The notes below the pieces were generated by a model. It saw nothing but the letters and a program-made list of their open reading frames with translations. It did not search any database and was not told the origin of the DNA. Source: an uncultured Hungatella sp. (GTDB lineage: Bacteria > Bacillota > Clostridia > Lachnospirales > Lachnospiraceae). Taken from it: a DNA stretch of 64,000 bases. Position numbers and translations under genes: made by a program. The stretch's first letter is position 1. Each line of letters starts with the position of its first letter. Of the stretch, positions 1 through 7,482 are shown in pieces. Where the stretch lies: NCBI GenBank assembly GCA_910585435.1, contig CAJUEJ010000004.1:1-64000 (forward strand), read 5' to 3'.

Positions 1-81
1 GTACGACCAACAAGGTTAGGGGCGTTGTTATAATTTTTTCCGGGAGTTTAGGATATAAATATTTTGCGAAAGGCGGCTATT

Positions 82-786
82 ATGTGTACCAGATTTGTTT
101 ATCGTGGAAATGACATGATAACAGGCTTTAATTTTGACATTGACCTTTCTGTATGGAAGCATAAAGTGATTGAAGAACGAGAACGCTTCTATATCGGGAT
201 TTTGCGACCAGACGGGGTATATCATTCTTATCATGGAGTGAATCAAAATGGGAATGTCGGAACGCTGTTATATGTGCATGGCAATCCTGCCGGAGCATAT
301 CAAAAAGGCAGAGAATTTATGACGATTGCAGATTTAACAGAACAGTTTATTAAAGCGCAAATTTCCTTTGATGATGTTCTTCAAATTGCCAAGTCAAAGA
401 AAATTGTTTATGCGCCAGATGCGACTATGCAGACAATGCTGTCCGATGTTCAAGGGCGTACATTAGTAATTGAACCGGGAATTGGGTATCGGGAAGAACA
501 AAGTAAATATTCCTTGATAACAAACTATTCCTTGATGAAACCAGAAAGCACAAAAGATTTTATTGTGTCTGGCGACGACAGATATGAACGGGCATTGCCA
601 TTATTGGATAATTACAAAAACAAGTTTTCGCTTTCCAAGGCTTTTGAATTGCTTTATACTGTCCGTCAAGAAGGCGAATGGGCGACCAGAGTTTCTTTTG
701 TGTATTCAGCAAATGACCAGACAGTATATTATGTAGAAAATAACAACTTTGAACATATCAGAAAATTTAAATTTTTGCCAGTATAA
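82..786 (+). CDS. Ntn-type linear amide hydrolase (choloylglycine hydrolase-like)
   Basis: The protein is 234 aa. It opens Met-Cys-Thr-Arg, the pattern of the choloylglycine hydrolase / penicillin V acylase / 6-APA acyltransferase superfamily, where removal of Met exposes a Cys nucleophile; GFNFDIDL near residue 15 sits where the family has GRNMD. The ATG at 82 was chosen over an in-frame TTG at 64 because it puts Cys at position 2 and has AGGCGG upstream. It is much shorter than bile-salt hydrolases (about 320 aa), so a bile-salt activity should not be assumed; it could cleave N-acyl amides or acyl-homoserine-like substrates. It is followed 16 bp later by an acetyltransferase gene, probably in one transcript. 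The region is visibly AT-richer than the genes after 1.9 kb, which suggests acquisition by transfer (inference). Confidence 0.6.
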   Translation: MCTRFVYRGNDMITGFNFDIDLSVWKHKVIEERERFYIGILRPDGVYHSYHGVNQNGNVGTLLYVHGNPAGAYQKGREFMTIADLTEQFIKAQISFDDVLQIAKSKKIVYAPDATMQTMLSDVQGRTLVIEPGIGYREEQSKYSLITNYSLMKPESTKDFIVSGDDRYERALPLLDNYKNKFSLSKAFELLYTVRQEGEWATRVSFVYSANDQTVYYVENNNFEHIRKFKFLPV

Positions 787-802
787 CAAGAAAGGAATCG
801 TC

Positions 803-1423
803 ATGCCACAGAAGATTTATCCCCGTTCAAAAGACAGGGAAACAATTTATTTAAAAAACGTTATTAGCAACCCCAATATCATAGTTGGCGATTATACAAT
901 ATATAATGATTTTGTTAAAGAGCCAAGAGAATTTGAAAAGAATAATGTTTTGTATCAATACCCAATCAATCAAGATAAGCTGATAATTGGTAAGTTTTGT
1001 TCTATTGCCTGCGGAGCAAAGTTTATATTTAACAGTGCAAATCACAGTTTATCTTCTCTATCCACCTATCCATTTCCCATATTTTTTGAGGAATGGAATT
1101 TAGATGTAAAAGATATTAAAAATGCGTGGGATAACAAAGGTGATATAGTTATCGGAAATGATGTTTGGATTGGTTATGAAGCAGTCATTTTAGCAGGTGT
1201 TACGATTGGAGATGGTGCTGTTATCGGAGCACGAGCTGTCGTTACCAAAGACATTCCTCCATATACAATCGTTGGCGGTGTTCCGGCAAAGCCTATAAGA
1301 AAGCGTTTTACCCAAGAAACGATAGATTTTCTGCTTAAAATAAAATGGTGGAATTGGTCTGAAGAACATATCCGACAGCATATAACCGAGATACAGTTAG
1401 GAAATATCGAATATTTGCGTTAA
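803..1423 (+). CDS. Vat/CatB-family xenobiotic O-acetyltransferase
   Basis: The 206-aa protein is a left-handed beta-helix hexapeptide acetyltransferase. Residues 40-75 contain LIIGKFCSIACGAKF and then NSANHSL, which carries the His used as general base in streptogramin (Vat) and chloramphenicol (CatB) acetyltransferases. Hexapeptide turns run through GNDVWIG, GVTIGDGAVIGA and VGGVPAKPIRKRF, and the C-terminal IKWWNW motif is typical of the family. The ATG at 803 follows AGAAAGGA; an upstream in-frame ATG at 749 lies inside the preceding gene and lacks a ribosome site. The expected reaction is acetyl transfer from acetyl-CoA to a hydroxyl of a small molecule or antibiotic in the cytoplasm. 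Whether it gives resistance cannot be read from sequence, because many chromosomal CatB relatives do not. Confidence 0.8.
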   Translation: MPQKIYPRSKDRETIYLKNVISNPNIIVGDYTIYNDFVKEPREFEKNNVLYQYPINQDKLIIGKFCSIACGAKFIFNSANHSLSSLSTYPFPIFFEEWNLDVKDIKNAWDNKGDIVIGNDVWIGYEAVILAGVTIGDGAVIGARAVVTKDIPPYTIVGGVPAKPIRKRFTQETIDFLLKIKWWNWSEEHIRQHITEIQLGNIEYLR

Positions 1424-1466
1424 ATTGCCGCACGACGGAAAAAGAAAAAAGCCGTCGTACAGCAAT
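1424..1466 (+). terminator. Stem-loop after the acetyltransferase gene
   Basis: ATTGC at the stop codon pairs with GCAAT at 1462-1466, and CGACGG pairs with CCGTCG across an A-rich loop. There is no U tract, so it may stabilise the mRNA end rather than terminate. Confidence 0.4.
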
Positions 1467-1493
1467 CATTACTCATGCATAAAAGTATTTTAT

Positions 1494-1528
1494 GGACGGC
1501 TTTGAAATTCAGAGCCGCCTATTTTATT
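1494..1528 (+). terminator. Probable rho-independent terminator
   Basis: GGACGGCTTTGAA pairs with TTCAGAGCCGCC with one bulge, then TATTTTATT follows. It fits as the end of the transcript covering the two genes upstream. Confidence 0.4.
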
Positions 1529-1836
1529 ATGTGGATAAAAATGTTTATGGCGGTATCAAGGAGGTATCGCCATGTCCTGTATGAGCTAGTAAATGATCGC
1601 ATTCACAATAGCACCACTGAGCATGGCAATATAGTAAGGCATAAAAGGGTTGGAGCTACATATATTAAGGAAGTGGCCTCACTCATTCAAATGGTAAATA
1701 TCTGAAATTGTTATTTTTTGAAAAAGTTTTTCTCGCATCAGTGCAATCAGGCTCTCTGCCAGCTAATGTTGGGATTGTAGCGCAGTAGGCCTCAAGGCGG
1801 GAAATTTTGAAGAATTTGTGAAATTTTAGATTTGGA
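1529..1836. other. Gene-poor spacer, possibly decayed DNA
   Basis: No convincing gene is seen. A short minus-strand frame near 1585-1640 reads as a small hydrophobic peptide (MPYYIAMLSGAIVNAIIY) with no ribosome site, followed after one stop by more open frame, which could be a remnant. An open plus-strand frame at 1475-1705 runs through the terminator hairpin and resembles no family I know. Confidence 0.3.
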
Positions 1837-1865
1837 TTGACAATATATTGTCAAAGTGATACATT
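1837..1865 (+). promoter_or_regulatory. SigA promoter overlapped by an 18-bp perfect palindrome
   Basis: TTGACA (1837-1842), a 17-bp spacer and TACATT (1860-1865) form a promoter for the reductase gene. The -35 box is the left arm of TTGACAATATATTGTCAA (1837-1854), a perfect palindrome. A repressor bound here would block RNA polymerase. Confidence 0.6.
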
Positions 1866-1867
1866 GT

Positions 1868-1893
1868 GTTAGAAACAATGAAAGGTTTCTAAC
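1868..1893 (+). promoter_or_regulatory. Inverted repeat in the 5' leader of the reductase gene
   Basis: GTTAGAAAC (1868-1876) and GTTTCTAAC (1885-1893) are perfect 9-bp arms around 8 bp. It lies at the expected transcript start, so it could be a second operator or an RNA hairpin just before the ribosome site AAGGAAGGGA. Confidence 0.5.
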
Positions 1894-1916
1894 ATATTTC
1901 AAGGAAGGGAGCTATT

Positions 1917-3779
1917 ATGAGAAAATCAACAAGAAAAGTGGTATCTGCCATTACGGCAGCTGCCATGGTACTGTCTCTGGCGGCATGCGGCGGCAAGGGC
2001 AGTGAGGAGACGACGGCGGCAACTACAGCTGCAGAGACAACCTCTGCGGAGGCAGCCACAGAAGCGCCTACAGAGGCCCAGGAGCCGGAGGAGAAGAACC
2101 AGCAGGCGGACATCGTGGTTATCGGTGCAGGCGGCGCAGGCATGACAGCGGCAATTCAGGCAGTACAGGATGGCGCCACTGACGTAATCGTACTGGAGAA
2201 GATGCCTGTCACAGGAGGCAATACCACCCGTTCTACCGGCGGCTTGAATGCTGCGGGAACTCAGTACCAGGAAGCGGAAGGGATTGAAGATTCTGTAGAG
2301 CTGTTTGTGGAAGATACCATGAAGGGCGGCAAGGAACTGAATGACAAGGAGCTGGTTACCGTCATGGCGGAGAATTCCAATGATGCTCTGGAGTGGGTCA
2401 ATGACCTGGGTGCAGACCTGACCGTGGTAGGAATCTTCGGCGGAGCCAGTGTAAAACGTATCCACAGACCATCTGATACATCTGCAGTAGGCCCGGTGCT
2501 GGTGAAGACTTTGAACCAGACCTTGGAGAAGCTGAATATTCCTGTCCTTCTGGAGACAAAGGCAGAGAAGATTCTTTTAGATGACGAGGGAGCTGTATGC
2601 GGTGTCACTGCTGCGGATAAAGACGGTAAGGAATTTACCATTGACTGTACGGCAGTCATTCTGGCTACCGGCGGTTTCGGGGCAAACTCTGATATGGTAG
2701 TGGAGTACAATTCCGCATTGGCAGGTTTTGCCACCACCAACCACAGCGGTGCTACCGGTGACGGTATTGCTATGGCAAAGGAAATCGGTGCAGATTTCGT
2801 GGATATGGAGCAGATTCAGACCCATCCTACGGTAAATCCGGATACCCAGACTATGTACACAGAGGGCGTCCGCGGCAACGGCGCTATCCTGGTTAATAAA
2901 GAAGGAAAACGTTTTGTCAATGAACTGGAGACCAGAGATGTGGTGTCCGCAGCTATCTTAGAGCAGACCGACGGCGTGTGCTATCTGGTATTTGACCAGG
3001 CAGTGAGAGACAGTCTGGCAGCCATCGAGTCCTATGTAAAGGCCGGCATTGTCACAGAAGCCGACACTCCGGAAGCGCTGGGAGAGGCAATCGGCGTGGA
3101 CGGAGCCGCTTTGGCAGAGACCTTCAAGACGTATGCAGGCTATCAGAAAGCAGGAAAAGATGAGGAGTTCGGCCGCGAGAGCATGGAGCTTCCTCTTGAC
3201 CAGCCGAAATACTACGCAGCACTGTGTGCCCCGGCGATTCATCATACCATGGGCGGTGTAAAGATTAACGTAGGTGCAGAGGTCCTGAAGGAGGACGGCA
3301 CTCCAATCCCAGGTCTGTTTGCAGCAGGAGAGGTAACCGGCGGCGTTCACGGCGCAAACCGTTTGGGCGGCAACGCAGTTACGGATATTGTGGTGTTCGG
3401 ACGGATTGCAGGTTCTTCGGCGGAAGATTACGTTTCCGATAACGGCGGCCATACGGAGCAGGAGATTACGGCTCCAGAAAGCGATGTGGAGGCTTCCCCG
3501 GCAGTAGAGGGCAATTATAAGGACGGAACCTATGAGGGCACCGGCAAGGGCAACAACGGGGATATCAAGGTTCAGGTTACTGTTGAGAACGGCAGCATTA
3601 CTTCCATCGAACTGACCGAGCACGGTGAGACAGAAGGCATCTATGAGGCAGCTGAGAAGGGTGTTATCGCAGATATCATCAAGAATCAGACAGCAGACGT
3701 AGACGCTGTGTCCGGCGCAACCAATACCAGCAACGGGATTATGGAAGCTGTGAAGAATGCTTTGGCGGATGCGCAGTAA
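1917..3779 (+). CDS. Exported FAD/FMN fumarate reductase-like flavoprotein (lipoprotein)
   Basis: This 620-aa protein starts with a lipoprotein signal ending in LAAC (Cys24), so it should be anchored outside the membrane after Lgt action. A Thr/Glu/Ala-rich linker leads to the FAD-binding reductase domain of the fumarate reductase / urocanate reductase / flavocytochrome c family: Rossmann GAGGAG near residue 72, EKMPVTGGNTTRSTGG, and a C-terminal FAD motif GEVTGGVHGANRLGGNA. Residues about 530-618 are an FMN_bind domain with DAVSGAT, the motif whose Thr is covalently flavinylated by ApbE. The likely role is to pass electrons to a soluble extracellular acceptor such as fumarate, urocanate or another enoate; the acceptor is not known. 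The FMN domain is C-terminal, whereas many relatives carry it at the N-terminus. It is a single gene closed by a strong terminator. Confidence 0.85.
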   Translation: MRKSTRKVVSAITAAAMVLSLAACGGKGSEETTAATTAAETTSAEAATEAPTEAQEPEEKNQQADIVVIGAGGAGMTAAIQAVQDGATDVIVLEKMPVTGGNTTRSTGGLNAAGTQYQEAEGIEDSVELFVEDTMKGGKELNDKELVTVMAENSNDALEWVNDLGADLTVVGIFGGASVKRIHRPSDTSAVGPVLVKTLNQTLEKLNIPVLLETKAEKILLDDEGAVCGVTAADKDGKEFTIDCTAVILATGGFGANSDMVVEYNSALAGFATTNHSGATGDGIAMAKEIGADFVDMEQIQTHPTVNPDTQTMYTEGVRGNGAILVNKEGKRFVNELETRDVVSAAILEQTDGVCYLVFDQAVRDSLAAIESYVKAGIVTEADTPEALGEAIGVDGAALAETFKTYAGYQKAGKDEEFGRESMELPLDQPKYYAALCAPAIHHTMGGVKINVGAEVLKEDGTPIPGLFAAGEVTGGVHGANRLGGNAVTDIVVFGRIAGSSAEDYVSDNGGHTEQEITAPESDVEASPAVEGNYKDGTYEGTGKGNNGDIKVQVTVENGSITSIELTEHGETEGIYEAAEKGVIADIIKNQTADVDAVSGATNTSNGIMEAVKNALADAQ

Positions 3780-3856
3780 AGGCCAGAAAAAGGGATAGAA
3801 AAAGATAAAAGGTAAAGATAACAGATTCCGTTAGCAAACCGGATTCGGTTACGAAA

Positions 3857-3889
3857 CAGGGCCTTCGTCTATAGACGGAGGCCCTGTTG
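3857..3889 (+). terminator. Rho-independent terminator
   Basis: CAGGGCCTtCGTCTATAGAC GgAGGCCCTG forms a long hairpin with one mismatched pair, followed by a short T-rich end. Confidence 0.65.
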
Positions 3890-3915
3890 GATTCTGCCAA
3901 ACTTTGCAATTTACT

Positions 3916-4056
3916 TTAATCATCTTCCAACATGGATTGGAAAATATCTTTTAGTGATTTAAGACTTTCATTATCAGGAGATTCCTGCAGCGCTCTGTCC
4001 AACCACCCCAGTGCAAGCCGGATAAAACCCTGAAACTGTTTATTGGTAATGCCCAT
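3916..4056 (-). CDS. Small hypothetical protein, 46 aa
   Basis: This short gene encodes a 46-aa acidic, probably helical protein starting MGITNKQFQGF and ending SMLEDD. Support comes from a near-ideal ribosome site (GAGGTGATGAA) just upstream and a near-consensus promoter at 4118-4146. I recall similar short ORFs in Clostridia but know no function. It is convergent with the flavoprotein gene and lies between two terminator-like elements. A second small gene of this style lies at 10177-10299. The lack of any homology evidence keeps the function open. Confidence 0.7.
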   Translation of the reverse strand: MGITNKQFQGFIRLALGWLDRALQESPDNESLKSLKDIFQSMLEDD

Positions 4057-4117
4057 TTCATCACCTCATTTCTGTCTGACCTGCAGCACATAAAATCGAT
4101 AATTGTTTCCTCCATTT

Positions 4118-4146
4118 ATTATATCAAAATCGTAACCAGGTGTAAA
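4118..4146 (-). promoter_or_regulatory. Consensus SigA promoter for the 46-aa gene
   Basis: Read on the minus strand: TTTACA, exactly 17 bp, TATAAT, giving 11 of 12 matches to consensus. It leaves a leader of about 55 nt before the ATG. Confidence 0.8.
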
Positions 4147-4252
4147 GCATAGGGAATGTTAATACTATTTAGATAACTTTTGGCCTTCGAGATAACGCAG
4201 CCGGGAGAGGAACCTTAATGAGTAGAAATTGCCTGCAGGCAGAGATTTTCTA

Positions 4253-5734
4253 TCACTCCACATTCTCCTTGGCAGCGGCAGCTGCCATAGTCCGGTACCG
4301 CTCTTTCTCTTCTGCCAATTCTTCCACCGTCTTCTGTTTCAGGGTAAAGCCTTTTACCGGGCGGTAAGGAACGGCTTTGTGTTCCAGTCTCTTTTTGGCC
4401 TTCTGGATTTCTTCCCGGTACTGAGGCAGCCAGGGCTCTCCTGCCACCAGCATCTCGTCCACCATCTGGCGAATCTCGTCAGGGGTACACACCGCACCGG
4501 TCAGGGGGTCCATCATGGCTGCCTGGTAGAGGAGGCGGATGTCGGCGTGGACGGCTGCCTCCACGGCAAGCTTCTGTACCCAGACGCTCTGGGAGCAGAT
4601 GGCGGCGCAGCCCAGAGGTAAATCACCTACTTTGGGTACGGATATTCCGTTGAAATCCACGTAGCAGGGAACCTCCACCACGCACTCATCCGGAAGGTTG
4701 GTGATGGTTCCGTTGTTCATCACATTAAAATGGCCTCTGTAGGTTCTTCCGGTCTCCAGGCTTTCGATGATATAGCTTCCATGCTCCAGAGAACGGTTTT
4801 CAGGCGTAAACTGTCTGGCAGGCTCCTTCAGCCAGTTGGGAAAATCTGTCTCAAACCAGTTCCTGCTTTCCTTGCAGACACGGAGATAGCCGGCGGTTTC
4901 CCCCTGAATCCATTTGCTGTAGTTAATCCATTTTTCCATATCCTCCGGGCGCTTTCTGTACCACATCAGATACTCGGAGAGATGGCCGTTGGATTCAGTG
5001 GAATAGTAGCCGAAGTTTTTCATCACATCCAGCCGGATATTTTCATCGCAGGCAAAATCCGCCTCTGTCATCTTCTCATACAAATCCCCGGTGCGCTCCA
5101 TGCCGTCTGTCTTGACACTGATGTACCAGGTCTGGTGATTCAGGCCTGCACAGATGATATCCACATCCTTTCGGTCTCTGCCCAGCGCCCTTGCAATCTG
5201 CTCATGGCCGTGCTGGACTCCGTGGCAGAGCCCGTAGGTTTCCACCTTGCCGTATACATTGCAGGCCCAGGTCACCATGGCGTTGGGATTGGAATAGTTG
5301 AGAAGGATACATCCTGGTGCGGCCACGTCCCGGATATCCTTACAGAATTCAAGCATTGCATGAATCCCTCTCTGGCCGTACATGATACCGCCGATACACA
5401 GGGTATCTCCCACACATTGGTCCACCCCATACTTTAAGGGGATTTCCACATCGGTGGTAAACGCCTCCAGCATACCGATGCGGACACAGTTAATCACGTA
5501 CTTGGCATCCTGAAAAGCCTCCCTCCTGTCAAGGGTGGAATGAATGGTAATGTCAAGGCCGTTTTCGTCAATGTCCCTCTGGCAGAGCTGGGTTACCATT
5601 CTTAAATTATCCGGGTTAATATCTGTAAATGCAATCTCCATGTGGTTAAATTCAGGAACCGTCAAAAGGTCTGCAACCAGTCCTCTTGTAAATCCGATGC
5701 TTCCGGCGCCGATAAATGCTACCTTAAACGACAT
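4253..5734 (-). CDS. GH4 family NAD-dependent alpha-glycosidase (MelA/LplD-like)
   Basis: The 493-aa protein begins with a Rossmann NAD site, AFIGAGSIGF (residues 5-14), followed by the GH4 signatures LNYSNPNAMVTW and GLCHGVQ; Cys and His of the latter bind the catalytic Mn2+. GH4 enzymes oxidise C3 of the sugar with NAD+, eliminate, then reduce, and are cytoplasmic alpha-glucosidases, alpha-galactosidases or alpha-galacturonidases. The substrate cannot be fixed from motifs; relatives include MelA and LplD. The ATG at 5734 was chosen because it follows AAGGAGGTAGGTTT; in-frame codons further upstream sit in the regulatory repeats. A Lys/Glu-rich C-terminal tail makes it longer than most GH4 enzymes (about 440 aa). 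It is divergent from an AraC-type gene, which probably controls it. Confidence 0.8.
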   Translation of the reverse strand: MSFKVAFIGAGSIGFTRGLVADLLTVPEFNHMEIAFTDINPDNLRMVTQLCQRDIDENGLDITIHSTLDRREAFQDAKYVINCVRIGMLEAFTTDVEIPLKYGVDQCVGDTLCIGGIMYGQRGIHAMLEFCKDIRDVAAPGCILLNYSNPNAMVTWACNVYGKVETYGLCHGVQHGHEQIARALGRDRKDVDIICAGLNHQTWYISVKTDGMERTGDLYEKMTEADFACDENIRLDVMKNFGYYSTESNGHLSEYLMWYRKRPEDMEKWINYSKWIQGETAGYLRVCKESRNWFETDFPNWLKEPARQFTPENRSLEHGSYIIESLETGRTYRGHFNVMNNGTITNLPDECVVEVPCYVDFNGISVPKVGDLPLGCAAICSQSVWVQKLAVEAAVHADIRLLYQAAMMDPLTGAVCTPDEIRQMVDEMLVAGEPWLPQYREEIQKAKKRLEHKAVPYRPVKGFTLKQKTVEELAEEKERYRTMAAAAAKENVE

Positions 5735-5780
5735 AAACCTACCTCCTTGGGTAAAAAAATGATTGTTTACATTCCAGAAA

Positions 5781-5842
5781 ATGTGTGATACATTTTTGGC
5801 TGTAGACACAGATGCGTGATACATTTTTAATTGTAAACACAG
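5781..5842. promoter_or_regulatory. Two tandem 31-bp direct repeats, likely AraC operator
   Basis: ATGTGTGATACATTTTT at 5781 recurs as ATGCGTGATACATTTTT at 5812. The copies continue TGTAGACACAG and TGTAAACACAG, so the whole 31-bp unit repeats. AraC-family activators usually bind direct repeats, and this one lies between the AraC gene and its divergent target. Short arms ATTCCAG (5771-5777) and CTGGAAT (5851-5857) flank it. Confidence 0.6.
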
Positions 5843-5926
5843 GAATGTATCTGGAATTAACCTTATTTTACGGGTTTGCATGGGAAGGTGCAAGCGTAAT
5901 TATTTGATAAAAGGGGTAATATTTTG

Positions 5927-6805
5927 ATGAGTGGTAAGACAGAGGATGTCTGCGATGATTACGGATTTCATTTTCTGGACGATGTGGCTCCGGCTGTGAT
6001 GGAGCTGATGGCGGCAGGCAGACAGAGCAGGAACAGCTCCAGTTATTACTGGGATAACATAAGCCGGCAGGAGGCATTTTTATTTCAGTACACCCTTGGC
6101 GGCAGCGGGACTGTGGAGATAGAGGGAAAACCGGTTGCCGTGGAAAAGGGAACCGCATTTTTTCTGAAAATGCCCGGGGAGGAGCGATATTATTTTGATG
6201 AGGCGAAGAATGCTGCGCCCTGGGAGTTTGTATACGTTATGTTAAGGGGAATGGGAGTGGAGCCTTATTATGAATATGCGGTAAGCCGTCTGGGGAAGGT
6301 TATGACGTTTCCGGAATTTCATCCGGTGGTGAAGCTGCTTTTGGATATACACTGCAAAGCCAGAAACGGGCTGATTCACAATGGGTTTACTGCCAGCAGT
6401 GAGGTGTGCCGTTTCCTGTGCCTGCTGTGCGATAAAAGTGTCTGCAGAGAGAACCGGCTGCCGGGGCTGATTGACAGTGCAAAGACGTACATGGAGCTTC
6501 ATTATAAGGAGCAGATAACATTGGCACAGGCGGCAGATGCCCTGGGGGTTTCCGGGGGGCATCTGTCACGGGAGTTTGTGAAGGCTACGGGAGAACAGGC
6601 CATTCACTATCTGACAAGGCTTCGGCTGGAACAGGCGGTCCGGCTTCTGACCTCCACGGAGATGAATACGGAGGAAATCGGCAGGCAGTGCGGTTTTTTG
6701 GATGGCAATTATTTTGGGAAGGTGTTTAAAAAATACATGAGAATCTCTCCCGGCCGGTTCCGAAGACAGGCCAGGGAGCAGGGATTTATAAGCGTACGGG
6801 TCTGA
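5927..6805 (+). CDS. AraC-family transcriptional regulator
   Basis: The 292-aa protein has an N-terminal cupin-like sensor half (YTLGGSGTVEIEGKPVAVEKG is the sugar-binding barrel pattern) and a C-terminal double helix-turn-helix, with ITLAQAADALGVSGGHLSRE and then GRQCGFLDGNYFGKVFKKY, the conserved second HTH. The ATG at 5927 has AAAGGGG upstream; a TTG one codon earlier is possible. It is divergent from the GH4 gene across the 31-bp repeats, so it is probably the sugar-responsive activator of that gene and perhaps of itself. Confidence 0.85.
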   Translation: MSGKTEDVCDDYGFHFLDDVAPAVMELMAAGRQSRNSSSYYWDNISRQEAFLFQYTLGGSGTVEIEGKPVAVEKGTAFFLKMPGEERYYFDEAKNAAPWEFVYVMLRGMGVEPYYEYAVSRLGKVMTFPEFHPVVKLLLDIHCKARNGLIHNGFTASSEVCRFLCLLCDKSVCRENRLPGLIDSAKTYMELHYKEQITLAQAADALGVSGGHLSREFVKATGEQAIHYLTRLRLEQAVRLLTSTEMNTEEIGRQCGFLDGNYFGKVFKKYMRISPGRFRRQAREQGFISVRV

Positions 6806-6830
6806 GGCATGATATAATTCGTTTTTCCAC

Positions 6831-7086
6831 CGCTCGTACTACTCCGCCGCCCAGAATCATATTAACGACTTTTATGGGGGCCAGGACAGCAAAGGCAAGC
6901 AAAAGTTTCGCTGTAGTGTCTCGCACATCTGGTTCTACCTTGTAGAGCGGCACATAGAACCGTCTCAACCCAATCAGCAGCACCGACAGGACCACAGAAC
7001 CGGCAGGACCACAGAACCGGCAATCCCATACCACACCAGCGTTTTGGATTCCTGATATGCCTTTTCATATTCATCTGCATCCGGCC
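6831..7086 (-). pseudogene. MATE-family efflux gene remnant, frameshifted
   Basis: Minus-strand translation gives a typical internal stretch of a MATE multidrug transporter: YGIAGSVVLSVLLIGL, then TTAKLLLAFAVLAPIKVVNM and ILGGGVVRA. The frame is broken by a perfect 17-bp tandem duplication (6989-7022); removing one copy restores one continuous frame from GPDADEYEKAYQESKTLVWY to GGGVVRA. Both ends are missing: the frame stops just upstream of GPDADEYEK, and after GGGVVRA it runs into unrelated residues. It is therefore a dead fragment of a protein normally about 450 aa long. Confidence 0.6.
6989..7022. repeat. 17-bp perfect tandem duplication
   Basis: GGACCACAGAACCGGCA occurs twice without a gap. 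Seventeen is not a multiple of three, so it shifts the MATE frame. It is probably a replication slip. Confidence 0.9.
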
Positions 7087-7172
7087 CTCATATTTTTTGT
7101 GGTCGTTTATGACGACACCGATAATGCAGGAACTGTTCTGCGTCCGGATAGCGTCATTTTCTGCTGTACGGA

Positions 7173-7206
7173 TTGCATTGGAGGTTGAAAAATGTTATAC
7201 TATAAC
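7173..7206 (+). promoter_or_regulatory. Toxin-antitoxin promoter with overlapping palindrome
   Basis: TTGCAT (7173-7178), 17 bp, TATACT (7196-7201), preceded by TGT. GTTATAcTATAAC (7194-7206) is a perfect inverted repeat covering the -10 box, the usual position for antitoxin autorepression. Confidence 0.65.
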
Positions 7207-7257
7207 TATGGACTCAAAGTGTATTGTTTGGTAATGAAATTAGTAGGAGGTATTATT

Positions 7258-7482
7258 GTGACAGCTTTAAGACAAAGTGCAATAAGAGAATTAGAAAGGC
7301 TGCCGGAAGATAAAATCATTTATATTTTGCAGATCATGCAGGGAGTAAATGGCTTATACAATGATAATCAATCAGAGAGGAAAGAGGCGTTTACAAGGCT
7401 GGAAAAGTTATGCAGAAGAGGGACTGTCACTGACTACGATGCTGAATTGGCTTCTTACAGGGAAGAAAAATATGAACAATAG
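7258..7482 (+). CDS. Probable antitoxin of a PIN-domain toxin-antitoxin pair
   Basis: The 74-aa protein starts at GTG behind TAGGAGGTATTATT. It begins MTALRQSAIRELERLPEDK, resembling the short helical antitoxins and DUF2281-like proteins found next to PIN toxins; the C-terminus ends DYDAELASYREEKYEQ and would wrap the toxin. The two genes overlap by 11 bp. The family name is inferred mostly from position, because no clear AbrB or RHH fold can be read. An upstream in-frame ATG at 7192 lies in the promoter and was rejected. Confidence 0.65.
   Translation: MTALRQSAIRELERLPEDKIIYILQIMQGVNGLYNDNQSERKEAFTRLEKLCRRGTVTDYDAELASYREEKYEQ

Noticed and set aside
1475..1705. 76-codon open frame after the acetyltransferase
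   Set aside because: It runs through a terminator-like hairpin, has no ribosome site and resembles no family.
2261..3623. Open frames antisense to the flavoprotein gene
   Set aside because: They lie wholly within a clear coding gene and look like codon-bias shadows.
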